Positions 1 through 7,164 of a DNA stretch of 64,000 nucleotides are shown piece after piece. Origin of the DNA: 13-2-20CM-68-14 sp051955535 (GTDB lineage: Bacteria; Actinomycetota; Thermoleophilia; Gaiellales; Gaiellaceae); the NCBI GenBank assembly GCA_051955535.1, contig JBQCGP010000085.1, positions 65,663 through 129,662 of the forward strand, in the 5' to 3' direction. Positions within the stretch are counted from its first letter, which is position 1; each line of letters begins with the position of its first letter. Both the position numbers and the translations under genes were made by a program. The notes under the pieces are model-generated. The model worked only from the letters and a program-made list of their open reading frames with translations, searched no databases and had not been told where the DNA came from.

Positions 1-599
1 AGGTTCCCCTCTCCGAGGTGCGGCTCGTACTCCTCGCGCTCCTCGATGGTCGCGTCGGCAGCGTCGAGATCCTCGTAGCGCTCGAAGCGTTGAACGGCCT
101 GCTTCTCGAGATCGCCGTACGGCATCGGATGGCGCAGGACGGCGACGCGCCTTCCCGCTCCGCGTAGCAGGCCGGCGACGTAACGAGTCGTCTGGCTCTT
201 TCCGGAGCCGGTGCGCACCGCGCAGACCGCGACCACGGGCTTGGACGAGGTCAGCATCGTCTCGTGCGGCGAGAGCAATCGGTACGACGCCCCGGCGGCC
301 AGCGCGCGCGAGCCGACGTGCATGACGTGCTCGTGGGTGACGTCGGAGTACGAGAAGACGACCTCGTCGACGTCGTGCTGTGCGATTACCGCTTCGAGCT
401 CGTCCTCGGCGACGATCGGGATCCCGTCCGGGTAGAGCTCACCGGCCAGTGCCGGCGGGTAGAGCCGTCCCTCGATGTTCGGGATCTGCGTCGCCGTGAA
501 CGCGACGACCTCCTGATCGGCGCTGTCGCGGTAGACGAGGTTGAAGTTGTGGAAGTCCCGGCCCGCGGCTCCTGCGATCACCACCCGAGTCCTGTCCAT
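1..599 (-). CDS. Cyclic 2,3-diphosphoglycerate synthetase-like GTPase (COG2403 type), 3' part cut by window edge
   Basis: The minus-strand frame opens with ATG at 599 and runs without a stop off the left edge (about 199 residues visible). The N-terminus (RVVIAGAAGRDFHNFNLVYR) and the following text (VAFTATQIPNIEGRLYPPAL) match the family annotated as cyclic 2,3-diphosphoglycerate synthetase or predicted GTPase. A P-loop, AVRTGSGKSQTTR, follows near residue 135. In methanogens the enzyme makes a thermoprotectant; its bacterial role is unclear, so the specific reaction is not claimed. It is divergent from the secreted protein at 662. A TATCCT hexamer lies 6 bases before the ATG. Confidence 0.72.
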   Translation of the reverse strand, partial: MDRTRVVIAGAAGRDFHNFNLVYRDSADQEVVAFTATQIPNIEGRLYPPALAGELYPDGIPIVAEDELEAVIAQHDVDEVVFSYSDVTHEHVMHVGSRALAAGASYRLLSPHETMLTSSKPVVAVCAVRTGSGKSQTTRYVAGLLRGAGRRVAVLRHPMPYGDLEKQAVQRFERYEDLDAADATIEEREEYEPHLGEGN

Positions 600-605
600 G
601 CGTAA

Positions 606-611
606 AGGATA
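606..611 (-). promoter_or_regulatory. -10 hexamer TATCCT, leaderless spacing to ATG 599
   Basis: On the minus strand TATCCT is followed by six bases and then the ATG at 599, which puts the likely transcription start at or next to the A of the start codon. This is one member of a recurring pattern in the window. Confidence 0.4.
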
Positions 612-661
612 TGCAGGTATGCAGGACGGACGCCCTTGCGCAGCTCGTTCGTAGAGGGACC

Positions 662-1087
662 GTGCGTGGAATCTGGGCAGTCCTTCTCGTCGCCGTGGGG
701 CTCACGGGGACGTCCGCTGAGGCGCAGGTGCGCACGCACGCGATCTCGACACACGGCCTCCAAGTCACCGTTCCGGACGGCTGGAGTCGCGCCGGACTAC
801 TCAGCAATTGCTCGGACCCGCGACAGGTGCTCGCGCTCGCTTGGCCTAACGATCGCGCGGTGATCCTCGTCCTCGAGACGCACGACAGGTTGTTCGCCTC
901 GCGTTCGAGCTTTCAGCTGCCTTCGCGGCCGACCCGTCTCGAAGGCTGTTGCGACCAGCCGAGCGGGCCGGGCTATCGGTTTGCGTTCCGCGAGCGCGGC
1001 CGCGAGTTCTACGCCTACGTCTTCTCGAAGGACCGTGCCGCCGCACACAGCGCGGTTGCGGTCCTGAACACGCTACGCGTCAGCTGA
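662..1087 (+). CDS. Secreted protein of unknown function
   Basis: Starting at GTG 662 gives 141 residues beginning with a short basic segment and a hydrophobic stretch (IWAVLLVAVGLTG) ending in a SAEAQ signal-peptidase-like site. An upstream in-frame ATG at 611 would add 17 residues in front of the signal and is less likely. The mature part holds a TVPDGW motif and ends in a region resembling small PsbP/LpqN-like lipoprotein folds, but I do not recognise a family. The end overlaps the convergent peptidase gene by 8 bases. Confidence 0.5.
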   Translation: MRGIWAVLLVAVGLTGTSAEAQVRTHAISTHGLQVTVPDGWSRAGLLSNCSDPRQVLALAWPNDRAVILVLETHDRLFASRSSFQLPSRPTRLEGCCDQPSGPGYRFAFRERGREFYAYVFSKDRAAAHSAVAVLNTLRVS

Positions 1088-2573
1088 GCTCTTCGCCGAC
1101 GCGGTCCGCGACAGCGGACATAGCGAGCTCGGCGCCGGTGACGTCCTTGAGCAGCTCGTCGGCGTTCGGGCGCTGGCCTTCCGACCAGAGCTCGCGAAGC
1201 AGGGAGCCTGCCTCCCGCTTGGTGAACCAGGTGTTGCCGAACCGCTCGCGCAGGTAGGCGCGCAGCTGCGCCTCGAAGGCCCACGAGCGCAAGTATTCGG
1301 TCACGTAGAAGCCCGAGTCGATGTCGGCCAGGTAGTCGGTCTCGCTGGGCTCGATCTTCAAGGCATCGCCGAGGAGCTCGACGTAGCGCGTGCTCATCGC
1401 GGTCACGTCGTTTTCGACTGCATGGAACTCGATCTCGTAGAGAAGCTTCGCGCAGTAGCGGCGGACGAAGTAGAGAAGCCCGGTTGCACCTTCCCGAGCG
1501 AACTCGTCCGGACGGCCCACGTCGAGCCGCCGCGTCAGCCAGGCGGGCTCGTCGGTCAGGTGCTGGAGCAGCATCGCCCAGCCCTCGGTGACCGCGTTGT
1601 CGCCTAGCCGCCGCTCCTCCATCGACAGCTCCGGCGAGGTGTGCGCGAAGTGCTCGGTGTGGCCCGCTTCGTGGAAGAGTGCCCGCCAGTCGTCAGCGCC
1701 GCCGATCGGCTGGATGACGAGCATCACCTTGCCCGGAACCTCGATCGGCGCGCAGAACGCGCGCGGCGATTTCGAGGGCCGCTGCTCGAGGTCGAGGTGG
1801 ACGTTCTCCTGCGCGCGCAGGTCGATGCCGAAGTCGGCGAGGGTGGCCTCGAGCGCGGGCAGCATCTTGTCACCCGGGAAGAACTCGTCCCACGCGGGCG
1901 CCCTGAACACGCGGCCGACGTCCCAGCGCTTCGCCTCGTCGAGGCCGAGGCCGATGCGGTCACGGAAGAGCTTGTCGGTCGCGTCCTCGTACATCCGTTC
2001 GGTCGACTCGAGGACGGCGCGACACTGCGCGGCGAGATCGTCGAGGCGGTAGCCGAAGCGTCGGTAGAGCTCGACGTAGGTCGGGGAGCCGAGCTCCGGG
2101 ACCGCCCGCTGGCTGATCGAGACCGCGTCGAGGTAGATGGGGTTGAGGTGCGCCTCGGTCAGATCGGTGCGCGCGCGGTCGAGCCGCTCGCGCTTGTCGC
2201 GTTCCTCGGTGTTCGCAATCGTCGGCCGAAGCATCCGGTACGGAACCGTCTCGCCGTCGACCTCGGCCTCGAGCTCGGTCTCAAGGGCGGCGACCTTCTC
2301 GCTGTGCTCCTTGGTGAGGTTCCCGAGGTAGCCCTCGCAGGAGAAGCGCCAGAGCTCGCGCACGCCTCTGTCGCCGTCTACGCCTTGACCGAGGGCCTGT
2401 GCCCATTCGAGCTTCGTGAGGTCATGGTGGCGTGCGTAGATCGGCTCGAGCTCGAGCCGATCCTTGAGACCCGCGAAGTGGACGTAGTACTCCTCGTCGA
2501 GCTCGGCGATGAAGCGGTCGGCGTCCTCGCGGTAGCTCTCGAGCTCCTGCGGGCTGGGCGGGGCGCTCGGCAC
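1080..2573 (-). CDS. M3-like zinc metallopeptidase (gluzincin)
   Basis: The protein has 497 residues from GTG 2573. The open frame extends 81 codons further upstream, but that part lies antisense to the divergent YjbQ gene and looks like shadow sequence. A zinc-binding HEAGH occurs near residue 301 (LFHEAGHTEHFAH). A downstream Glu in AVTEGWAMLL near 330 would be the third ligand, as in M3 and M32 peptidases. The remainder is mostly helical and acidic, with no signal peptide, so a cytosolic oligopeptidase or carboxypeptidase is likely. Substrate is unknown. The start codon is only 18 bases from the divergent YjbQ start. Confidence 0.7.
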   Translation of the reverse strand: MPSAPPSPQELESYREDADRFIAELDEEYYVHFAGLKDRLELEPIYARHHDLTKLEWAQALGQGVDGDRGVRELWRFSCEGYLGNLTKEHSEKVAALETELEAEVDGETVPYRMLRPTIANTEERDKRERLDRARTDLTEAHLNPIYLDAVSISQRAVPELGSPTYVELYRRFGYRLDDLAAQCRAVLESTERMYEDATDKLFRDRIGLGLDEAKRWDVGRVFRAPAWDEFFPGDKMLPALEATLADFGIDLRAQENVHLDLEQRPSKSPRAFCAPIEVPGKVMLVIQPIGGADDWRALFHEAGHTEHFAHTSPELSMEERRLGDNAVTEGWAMLLQHLTDEPAWLTRRLDVGRPDEFAREGATGLLYFVRRYCAKLLYEIEFHAVENDVTAMSTRYVELLGDALKIEPSETDYLADIDSGFYVTEYLRSWAFEAQLRAYLRERFGNTWFTKREAGSLLRELWSEGQRPNADELLKDVTGAELAMSAVADRVGEELS

Positions 2574-2579
2574 AGGCCG

Positions 2580-2585
2580 TAGGAT
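2580..2585 (+). promoter_or_regulatory. -10 hexamer TAGGAT, leaderless spacing to GTG 2592
   Basis: TAGGAT is followed by six bases and then the GTG start of the YjbQ-family gene. There is no purine-rich ribosome binding site between them, and only 18 bases separate the two divergent start codons. Confidence 0.45.
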
Positions 2586-2591
2586 AACGGG

Positions 2592-2990
2592 GTGCGCGAG
2601 ATCAGCTTGAAGACCGAGCGCAAGACCCAGTTGCTCGACATCACGGATGAGGTGCAGTCGGCGCTCGGCGCGACGAACGGCGCGTCCGCGGCGCTCATCT
2701 ACGTCCCGCATACGACCGCCGGCGTCACGATCAACGAGGACGCCGATCCCGCCCTCGCCGAGGACATCGAGTCGGCGATGGAGCGGATCGTGGACGACAA
2801 CGGCGGCTGGCGGCACTCCGACGCCGACGGTCCGAACGCGCCCTCACACATCCGCGCCTCCCTGATCAGCCCTCAGGTGCTCGTGCCGCTAAGCGACGGT
2901 GAGCTCGCGCTCGGGCGCTGGCAGGGGATCTTCTTCTGCGAGTTCGACGGGCCGCGCGAGCGCAAGGTGTACGTCACCCCACTGACGTAA
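2592..2990 (+). CDS. YjbQ family protein (UPF0047; secondary thiamine-phosphate synthase-like)
   Basis: This 132-residue protein matches the YjbQ/UPF0047 family over its whole length. The conserved segments are IYVPHTTAGVTINEDADP, the His-rich centre (WRHSDADGPNAPSHIRASL) and the C-terminal GRWQGIFFCEFDGPR. E. coli YjbQ has weak thiamine-phosphate synthase activity in vivo, but the main physiological role of the family is unsettled. It is divergent from the peptidase gene. The start is GTG 2592, with an upstream TAGGAT at leaderless spacing. Confidence 0.9.
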   Translation: MREISLKTERKTQLLDITDEVQSALGATNGASAALIYVPHTTAGVTINEDADPALAEDIESAMERIVDDNGGWRHSDADGPNAPSHIRASLISPQVLVPLSDGELALGRWQGIFFCEFDGPRERKVYVTPLT

Positions 2991-3043
2991 TCTCGTAACA
3001 CCCCCGCAACGGACTCTTCATTCCAATTCAACACGGACCGGTT

Positions 3044-3049
3044 TACGTT
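3044..3049 (+). promoter_or_regulatory. -10 hexamer TACGTT, leaderless spacing to GTG 3056
   Basis: TACGTT is followed by six bases and then the GTG start of the phosphoesterase gene. The -35 position at 17-base spacing reads TTCCAA, a weak match. No ribosome binding site is visible. Confidence 0.4.
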
Positions 3050-3055
3050 TCTCTC

Positions 3056-4492
3056 GTGCGGCGCCCCTACCTGATCGCTGCCTTGCTCTGTCTGGGCGCG
3101 TTCGCTGCGGCCGCAGTCGTTTTCGTCAGCGGCGCCTCATCGCACGGCGCACCGCGGCCCAAGGCAGTGCCGCTGGACGGCATCCACAAGATCAAGCACG
3201 TCGTGATCATCATGCAGGAGAACCGCTCCTTCGACTCCTACTTCGGGACGTTCCCCGGCGCCGATGGGATCCCGATGGACCGGGGGGAGCCGCTGGTCTG
3301 CTCTCCCGATCCGAGGACTCACGTCTGCATCGAGCCGTACCACGACCCGCACGACCGGAACGTCGGCGGCCCGCACGATCACATCAACGCCGTGCACGAC
3401 ATCAACCACCGGCTGATGGACGGCTTCGAATGGCAGGCGCGCGCGGTCCTGAACCATCTGTGTGGCCCCGACCCGAACCAGCCGGGATGCATCCACGGCG
3501 GCCGGATCGACGTGATGGGCTACCACGACGCGCGCGAGATCCCGAACTACTGGGCATACGCGAAGAACTTCGTCCTTCAGGACCACATGTTCGAGCCCGA
3601 CACGTCCTGGAGCCTGCCGGTCCACCTGTTCGCCGTCTCGGAGTGGTCGGCGAAGTGCTCGAGGCCCGGCGACCCGATGAGCTGCGTCAATGCGATCCAG
3701 TCGCCCCCGTCGCCGCCTGGGGAGCCGCAGTCGACCGGCTCACGACCGGACTACGCGTGGACAGACCTGACCTACCTCTTCCACAAGCACCACGTCTCGT
3801 GGCGCTACTACGTCTTCAAGGGTGGTGAGCCGGACTGCGAGGACAGCGGAGCGATCGTCTGCAATCCGAAGAAGCAGAACGCGAGAACGCCGGGTATCTG
3901 GAACCCATTGCCGTGGTTCACGACAGTGCGCCAGGACCACCAGGTGCGGAACATCCGCTCGGTCAGCCACTTCTTCTACGCCGCGAAGCACGGGCTGCTC
4001 CCGCAGGTCTCGTGGGTGATCCCGAACGACAAGGTCAGCGAGCACCCGCCCGGGCTCGTCAGCCGCGGCCAGGCCTGGGTGACCGGGCTCGTCAACGCGA
4101 TCATGCGCGGACCGGACTGGAACTCGACCGCGCTCTTCCTGACCTGGGACGACTGGGGCGGCTTCTACGACCACGTCGTACCGCCGGTCGTTGACCGAAA
4201 CGGCTACGGGCTGCGCGTGCCCGCAATCGTCATCTCGCCCTACGCCCGCCGCGGCTACATCGACCACCAGATCCTCAGCTTCGACGCCTACGCCAAGTTC
4301 ATCGAGGACGATTTCCTGAACGGGGAGCGCCTCGATCCCGCGACCGACGGGCGGCCCGACCCTCGTCCCAGTGTCCGCGAGAACGCGCCGATCCTCGGCA
4401 ACCTCATTCGCGACTTCGACTTCCGGCAGAAGCCCCGGCCTCCGATGCTCCTACCGCAGTGGCCGGGCTTCCACGAGAACAAGCGTCGATAG
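3056..4492 (+). CDS. Secreted phosphoesterase family protein (phospholipase C / acid phosphatase type)
   Basis: The protein has 478 residues. Residues 1-30 form a signal peptide or membrane anchor (LIAALLCLGAFAAAAVVFVSG). The first domain carries the hallmark of the phosphoesterase family PF04185 (HVVIIMQENRSFDSYFGTFP). Downstream are further metal-site segments (TWDDWGGFYDHVVPP and VPAIVISPYARRGYID). Such proteins hydrolyse phospholipids or phosphate monoesters outside the cell; the exact substrate cannot be read from sequence. It is the only extracytoplasmic enzyme in this stretch, flanked by YjbQ and the RNA methyltransferase gene 10 bases downstream. Confidence 0.85.
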   Translation: MRRPYLIAALLCLGAFAAAAVVFVSGASSHGAPRPKAVPLDGIHKIKHVVIIMQENRSFDSYFGTFPGADGIPMDRGEPLVCSPDPRTHVCIEPYHDPHDRNVGGPHDHINAVHDINHRLMDGFEWQARAVLNHLCGPDPNQPGCIHGGRIDVMGYHDAREIPNYWAYAKNFVLQDHMFEPDTSWSLPVHLFAVSEWSAKCSRPGDPMSCVNAIQSPPSPPGEPQSTGSRPDYAWTDLTYLFHKHHVSWRYYVFKGGEPDCEDSGAIVCNPKKQNARTPGIWNPLPWFTTVRQDHQVRNIRSVSHFFYAAKHGLLPQVSWVIPNDKVSEHPPGLVSRGQAWVTGLVNAIMRGPDWNSTALFLTWDDWGGFYDHVVPPVVDRNGYGLRVPAIVISPYARRGYIDHQILSFDAYAKFIEDDFLNGERLDPATDGRPDPRPSVRENAPILGNLIRDFDFRQKPRPPMLLPQWPGFHENKRR

Positions 4493-4502
4493 CCTGGCGG
4501 GC

Positions 4503-5870
4503 GTGGCCGCGCCCGTCACGAAGGACCAGGAGCTCGAGCTCCACGTCGACTCGCTCGCCTACGGTGGGAACGGCGTCGCGCGGCTGAACGGCTTCGTCGT
4601 CTTCGTGCGCCGCGGGTTGCCCGGCGACACGGTCCTCGCGCGAGTGACGAAGGTGAAGCGCAGCCACGCGGAGGCGCTCGCGGTCGACGTCGTCGAGCCG
4701 AGCCCAAGTCGCGTCGATGCGCCCTGCGCGCACTATCCGGCCTGTGGCGGCTGCCGCTTCCAGGACCTCGCGTACGCCGCGCAGCTCGAGGCGAAGCAGG
4801 AGCAAGTGCGTGACGCGCTGCGGCGGATCGGCGGGATCGCGGAGCCGCCGCTCGAGCCGGCCGTGCCGGCCGAGTCCGAGTTCTTCTATCGCAACAAGCT
4901 CGAGTATTCCTTCACTGCCGCGCCGGGCGGCCCCTCGCTCGGGTTCCACAAGGCGGGCCGCTGGGACGAGGTGCTCGAGGTCGAGAAGTGCTGGCTGACC
5001 ACCGAGCTCGGCAACGCGATCCGCAACGCGGTCCGCGATTGGGCGCGCGCAGAGCGGCTCGAGCCCTACGACCAGGCCGACCAGAGTGGCTACCTCCGCC
5101 ATCTCGTCGTCCGCGAGGGGCGCAACACCGGCCAGGTCCTCGTCCAGCTCGTCACGGCCGCGGGCGAGCGCTTCGACCGCGACGAGCTCGTCGAGATACT
5201 GCGCCGCTTCCCCGAGGTACGTTCGATCCACTGGGCGGTCAACGAGACGCCCGCAGAGGTGACCAACCTTCCGACGACTCTTCTCTGGGGTGACGAGGCG
5301 ATCGAGGAGGAGCTCTGCGGCCTTCGCTTCCGCGTCCGGCCGGGCGCGTTCCTTCAGACAAACACCGCGATGGCGGAGAGGCTTTACTCGCTCGCCGCCG
5401 ACTACGCTGGGTTGACCGGCGGCGAGACGGTGTACGACCTCTACTGCGGAATCGGGACGATCGGGCTGACGCTTGCCTCACAGGCGCTGACCGTGTGGGG
5501 CGTCGAGGTGTCGGAGGAGTCGGTGGCGTGCGCCCTCGAGAACGCCGACCTCAACGGGATCTCGAACGCCGCTTTCTTCGCCGGCGAGGTCGGTGCATCG
5601 CTCGAGGAGCTCCAAGACCGTGCCGGCCCGCCCGACGTCGCCGTGGTCGACCCACCCCGCGCGGGGCTGTCGGGGAAGGCGCTACGGCGGCTCGCGCGAC
5701 TCGCGGCGCCGCGGATCGTGTACGTCTCGTGCAACCCGACGACGCTGGCGGGCAACGTCAAAGAGCTTGACCGCGAGTGGGGCTACCAACTAGAGCGCGT
5801 GCGCCCGGTCGACATGTTCCCGCACACGCCGCACGTCGAAAGCGTCGCGCTACTGACGCGGGCGGCGTAG
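4503..5870 (+). CDS. RlmD/RumA-type 23S rRNA (uracil-5-)-methyltransferase
   Basis: The protein has 455 residues from GTG 4503, which sits 7 bases after a TAGCCT hexamer; the frame upstream overlaps the phosphoesterase gene and is shadow. Order of parts: an N-terminal TRAM domain (LHVDSLAYGGNGVARLNGFV), an iron-sulfur cysteine cluster (CAHYPACGGCRF), an SAM-binding loop (VYDLYCGIGTIGLTLA), DPPRAGL, and the catalytic cysteine in YVSCNPTTLAGN. This is the standard RumA/TrmA layout, using SAM to methylate uridine in rRNA or tRNA. Which uridine is modified cannot be decided here. The end overlaps the convergent membrane gene by 21 bases. Confidence 0.88.
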   Translation: MAAPVTKDQELELHVDSLAYGGNGVARLNGFVVFVRRGLPGDTVLARVTKVKRSHAEALAVDVVEPSPSRVDAPCAHYPACGGCRFQDLAYAAQLEAKQEQVRDALRRIGGIAEPPLEPAVPAESEFFYRNKLEYSFTAAPGGPSLGFHKAGRWDEVLEVEKCWLTTELGNAIRNAVRDWARAERLEPYDQADQSGYLRHLVVREGRNTGQVLVQLVTAAGERFDRDELVEILRRFPEVRSIHWAVNETPAEVTNLPTTLLWGDEAIEEELCGLRFRVRPGAFLQTNTAMAERLYSLAADYAGLTGGETVYDLYCGIGTIGLTLASQALTVWGVEVSEESVACALENADLNGISNAAFFAGEVGASLEELQDRAGPPDVAVVDPPRAGLSGKALRRLARLAAPRIVYVSCNPTTLAGNVKELDREWGYQLERVRPVDMFPHTPHVESVALLTRAA

Positions 5871-6611
5871 CCGCTTCCAGAGCACGTCCGCGTTCGCGAG
5901 CAGGAAACCGAGTGAGAGGAGCGGCAGCGCGGGGAGCCCCGGCTTGTTCCAGGCGACCGCGATCGCGATCGTCGCGCCGAAGGAGGCGACCAGAAGGACC
6001 CAGGTCGGGAGCACGCGGAGGCCGAAGCGCGCGGCCGCGGCGAGAAAGAGGCCGAAGAACAGGATGTCCGGCAGGCCGAGGTTCGCGGAGCTGTCCTCGC
6101 CCGGCACGGGGAACGCGATCGACAGCGTCGAGAACACCTGGCGGTGGTGGTGGACGATGTGGTTGGTCGGCCCGCGCCAGACCGAGTAGGCATCGACCCA
6201 CGGGACGATGCAGGCGACGAGCACGACCCACGAAAGCGCCTCGAAGAAGTTGAGGAACCAGAAGGCCGCGAACGTCATCGCGAAGAGCTTCGAGAAGTCG
6301 GCGAGCGTGTTCAGACCGGCCTCGTGAAGCAGCAGGGCCAGGACCGCGAAGGCGACCGCGACCATGAGCAGCTCGACCTCGCGTGCCCTGGAAAGCGGCA
6401 GCACCAGGTAGACGAGAGCGAACACGGCAGGCATCAACACGAACGACAGAAAGGCGACGTCGCCCCAGGTCGAGGTATCCGGCAGCGACTCGTGGAAGCG
6501 GTAGTAGAGCCCGAGCGCGACGGCGAGCGCGGCGAACGCCGCGGCCCGCCGGGTCCCTAGTAGGGCGGGAGCTCTGAGTACCAGGGACCGAGCTGCTTGA
6601 ACGCGTTCCAA
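5850..6611 (-). CDS. Multi-pass membrane protein of unknown function
   Basis: From about residue 20 onward the frame encodes about seven hydrophobic segments (AAFAALAVALGLYYR, FLSFVLMPAVFALVYLVL, LLMVAVAFAVLALLL, MTFAAFWFLNFF, VVLVACIVPWV, ILFFGLFLAAAA, WVLLVASFGATIAIAVA). It ends in a basic tail. No ATG or GTG is placed well. TTG 6611 is the best candidate and overlaps the upstream glycosylase-like gene by 55 bases; CTG 6581 is an alternative. The open frame continues further upstream, but that part is shadow of the neighbour. The family is not recognised. Co-directional overlap suggests an operon with the glycosyltransferase-PHP and glycosylase-like genes. Confidence 0.6.
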   Translation of the reverse strand: MERVQAARSLVLRAPALLGTRRAAAFAALAVALGLYYRFHESLPDTSTWGDVAFLSFVLMPAVFALVYLVLPLSRAREVELLMVAVAFAVLALLLHEAGLNTLADFSKLFAMTFAAFWFLNFFEALSWVVLVACIVPWVDAYSVWRGPTNHIVHHHRQVFSTLSIAFPVPGEDSSANLGLPDILFFGLFLAAAARFGLRVLPTWVLLVASFGATIAIAVAWNKPGLPALPLLSLGFLLANADVLWKRLRRPRQ

Positions 6612-7150
6612 AAGGCCGTCTTGGCGGGTTGCTCGTCGAGCGAGGCGTCGATGTCCGGGACGACGAGCGCCTCGATTGTGGGGGTGAAGCGCTGGAGCTC
6701 GCCGACCTTCTGCTCCAAGGTGTCGGCGAGCGGGAACTCGAGCTCGTTCAGGAAGCGCAGCGCGTCGTCGCCCATCACGACGACGAGCTTCGGCTGGACG
6801 GTGTGGAGCTCGCGGGTCAGGAACGCGCGCGCCTCCTCGTCGTCCTCGCCGGCGAACTTGATGCAGTTCGTGCCGTAGATCGCGAGCGGATCGACCTGCA
6901 AACGCTGCAGTGACTTCAGGATCGCCTGTCCGGCGCGGCCGTAGAAGGCGACGCCTTCCTGCACCTCGGCCTGCTGCGGCCCGTACTTGAGCAGGAAGAC
7001 GTCGCCGAGCGGATGGCCCGACCCGAGCACCGGAATCCCCTCCGCACCCGCAGCTTTCTGGATCTCGTCGCCGAGCTCGTTGATCTCGGTGATGGCCTTT
7101 TGCAGGTACTTCTCGTAGATCTCGTCGGTGGGCGTCGGCGACACGGGCAT
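6557..7150 (-). CDS. Uracil-DNA glycosylase superfamily protein
   Basis: The protein has 197 residues from ATG 7150, 15 bases after the stop of the upstream gene; an in-frame ATG at 7198 would overlap that gene. The centre has the family 4/5-like order: a Gly-rich first motif (PVLGSGHPLGDVFLLKYGP), GVAFYGRAGQAILKSL and YGTNCIKF. These are followed by a strand pair LVVVMGDDALRFLN. The usual GEAPG first motif is changed to GSGHPLGD, and iron-sulfur cysteines of family 4 are not evident. Base-excision activity is therefore plausible but not certain. It lies between a GT-PHP protein and a membrane protein. Confidence 0.62.
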   Translation of the reverse strand: MPVSPTPTDEIYEKYLQKAITEINELGDEIQKAAGAEGIPVLGSGHPLGDVFLLKYGPQQAEVQEGVAFYGRAGQAILKSLQRLQVDPLAIYGTNCIKFAGEDDEEARAFLTRELHTVQPKLVVVMGDDALRFLNELEFPLADTLEQKVGELQRFTPTIEALVVPDIDASLDEQPAKTAFWNAFKQLGPWYSELPPY

Positions 7151-7164
7151 GGTCGAGTTCTCGC

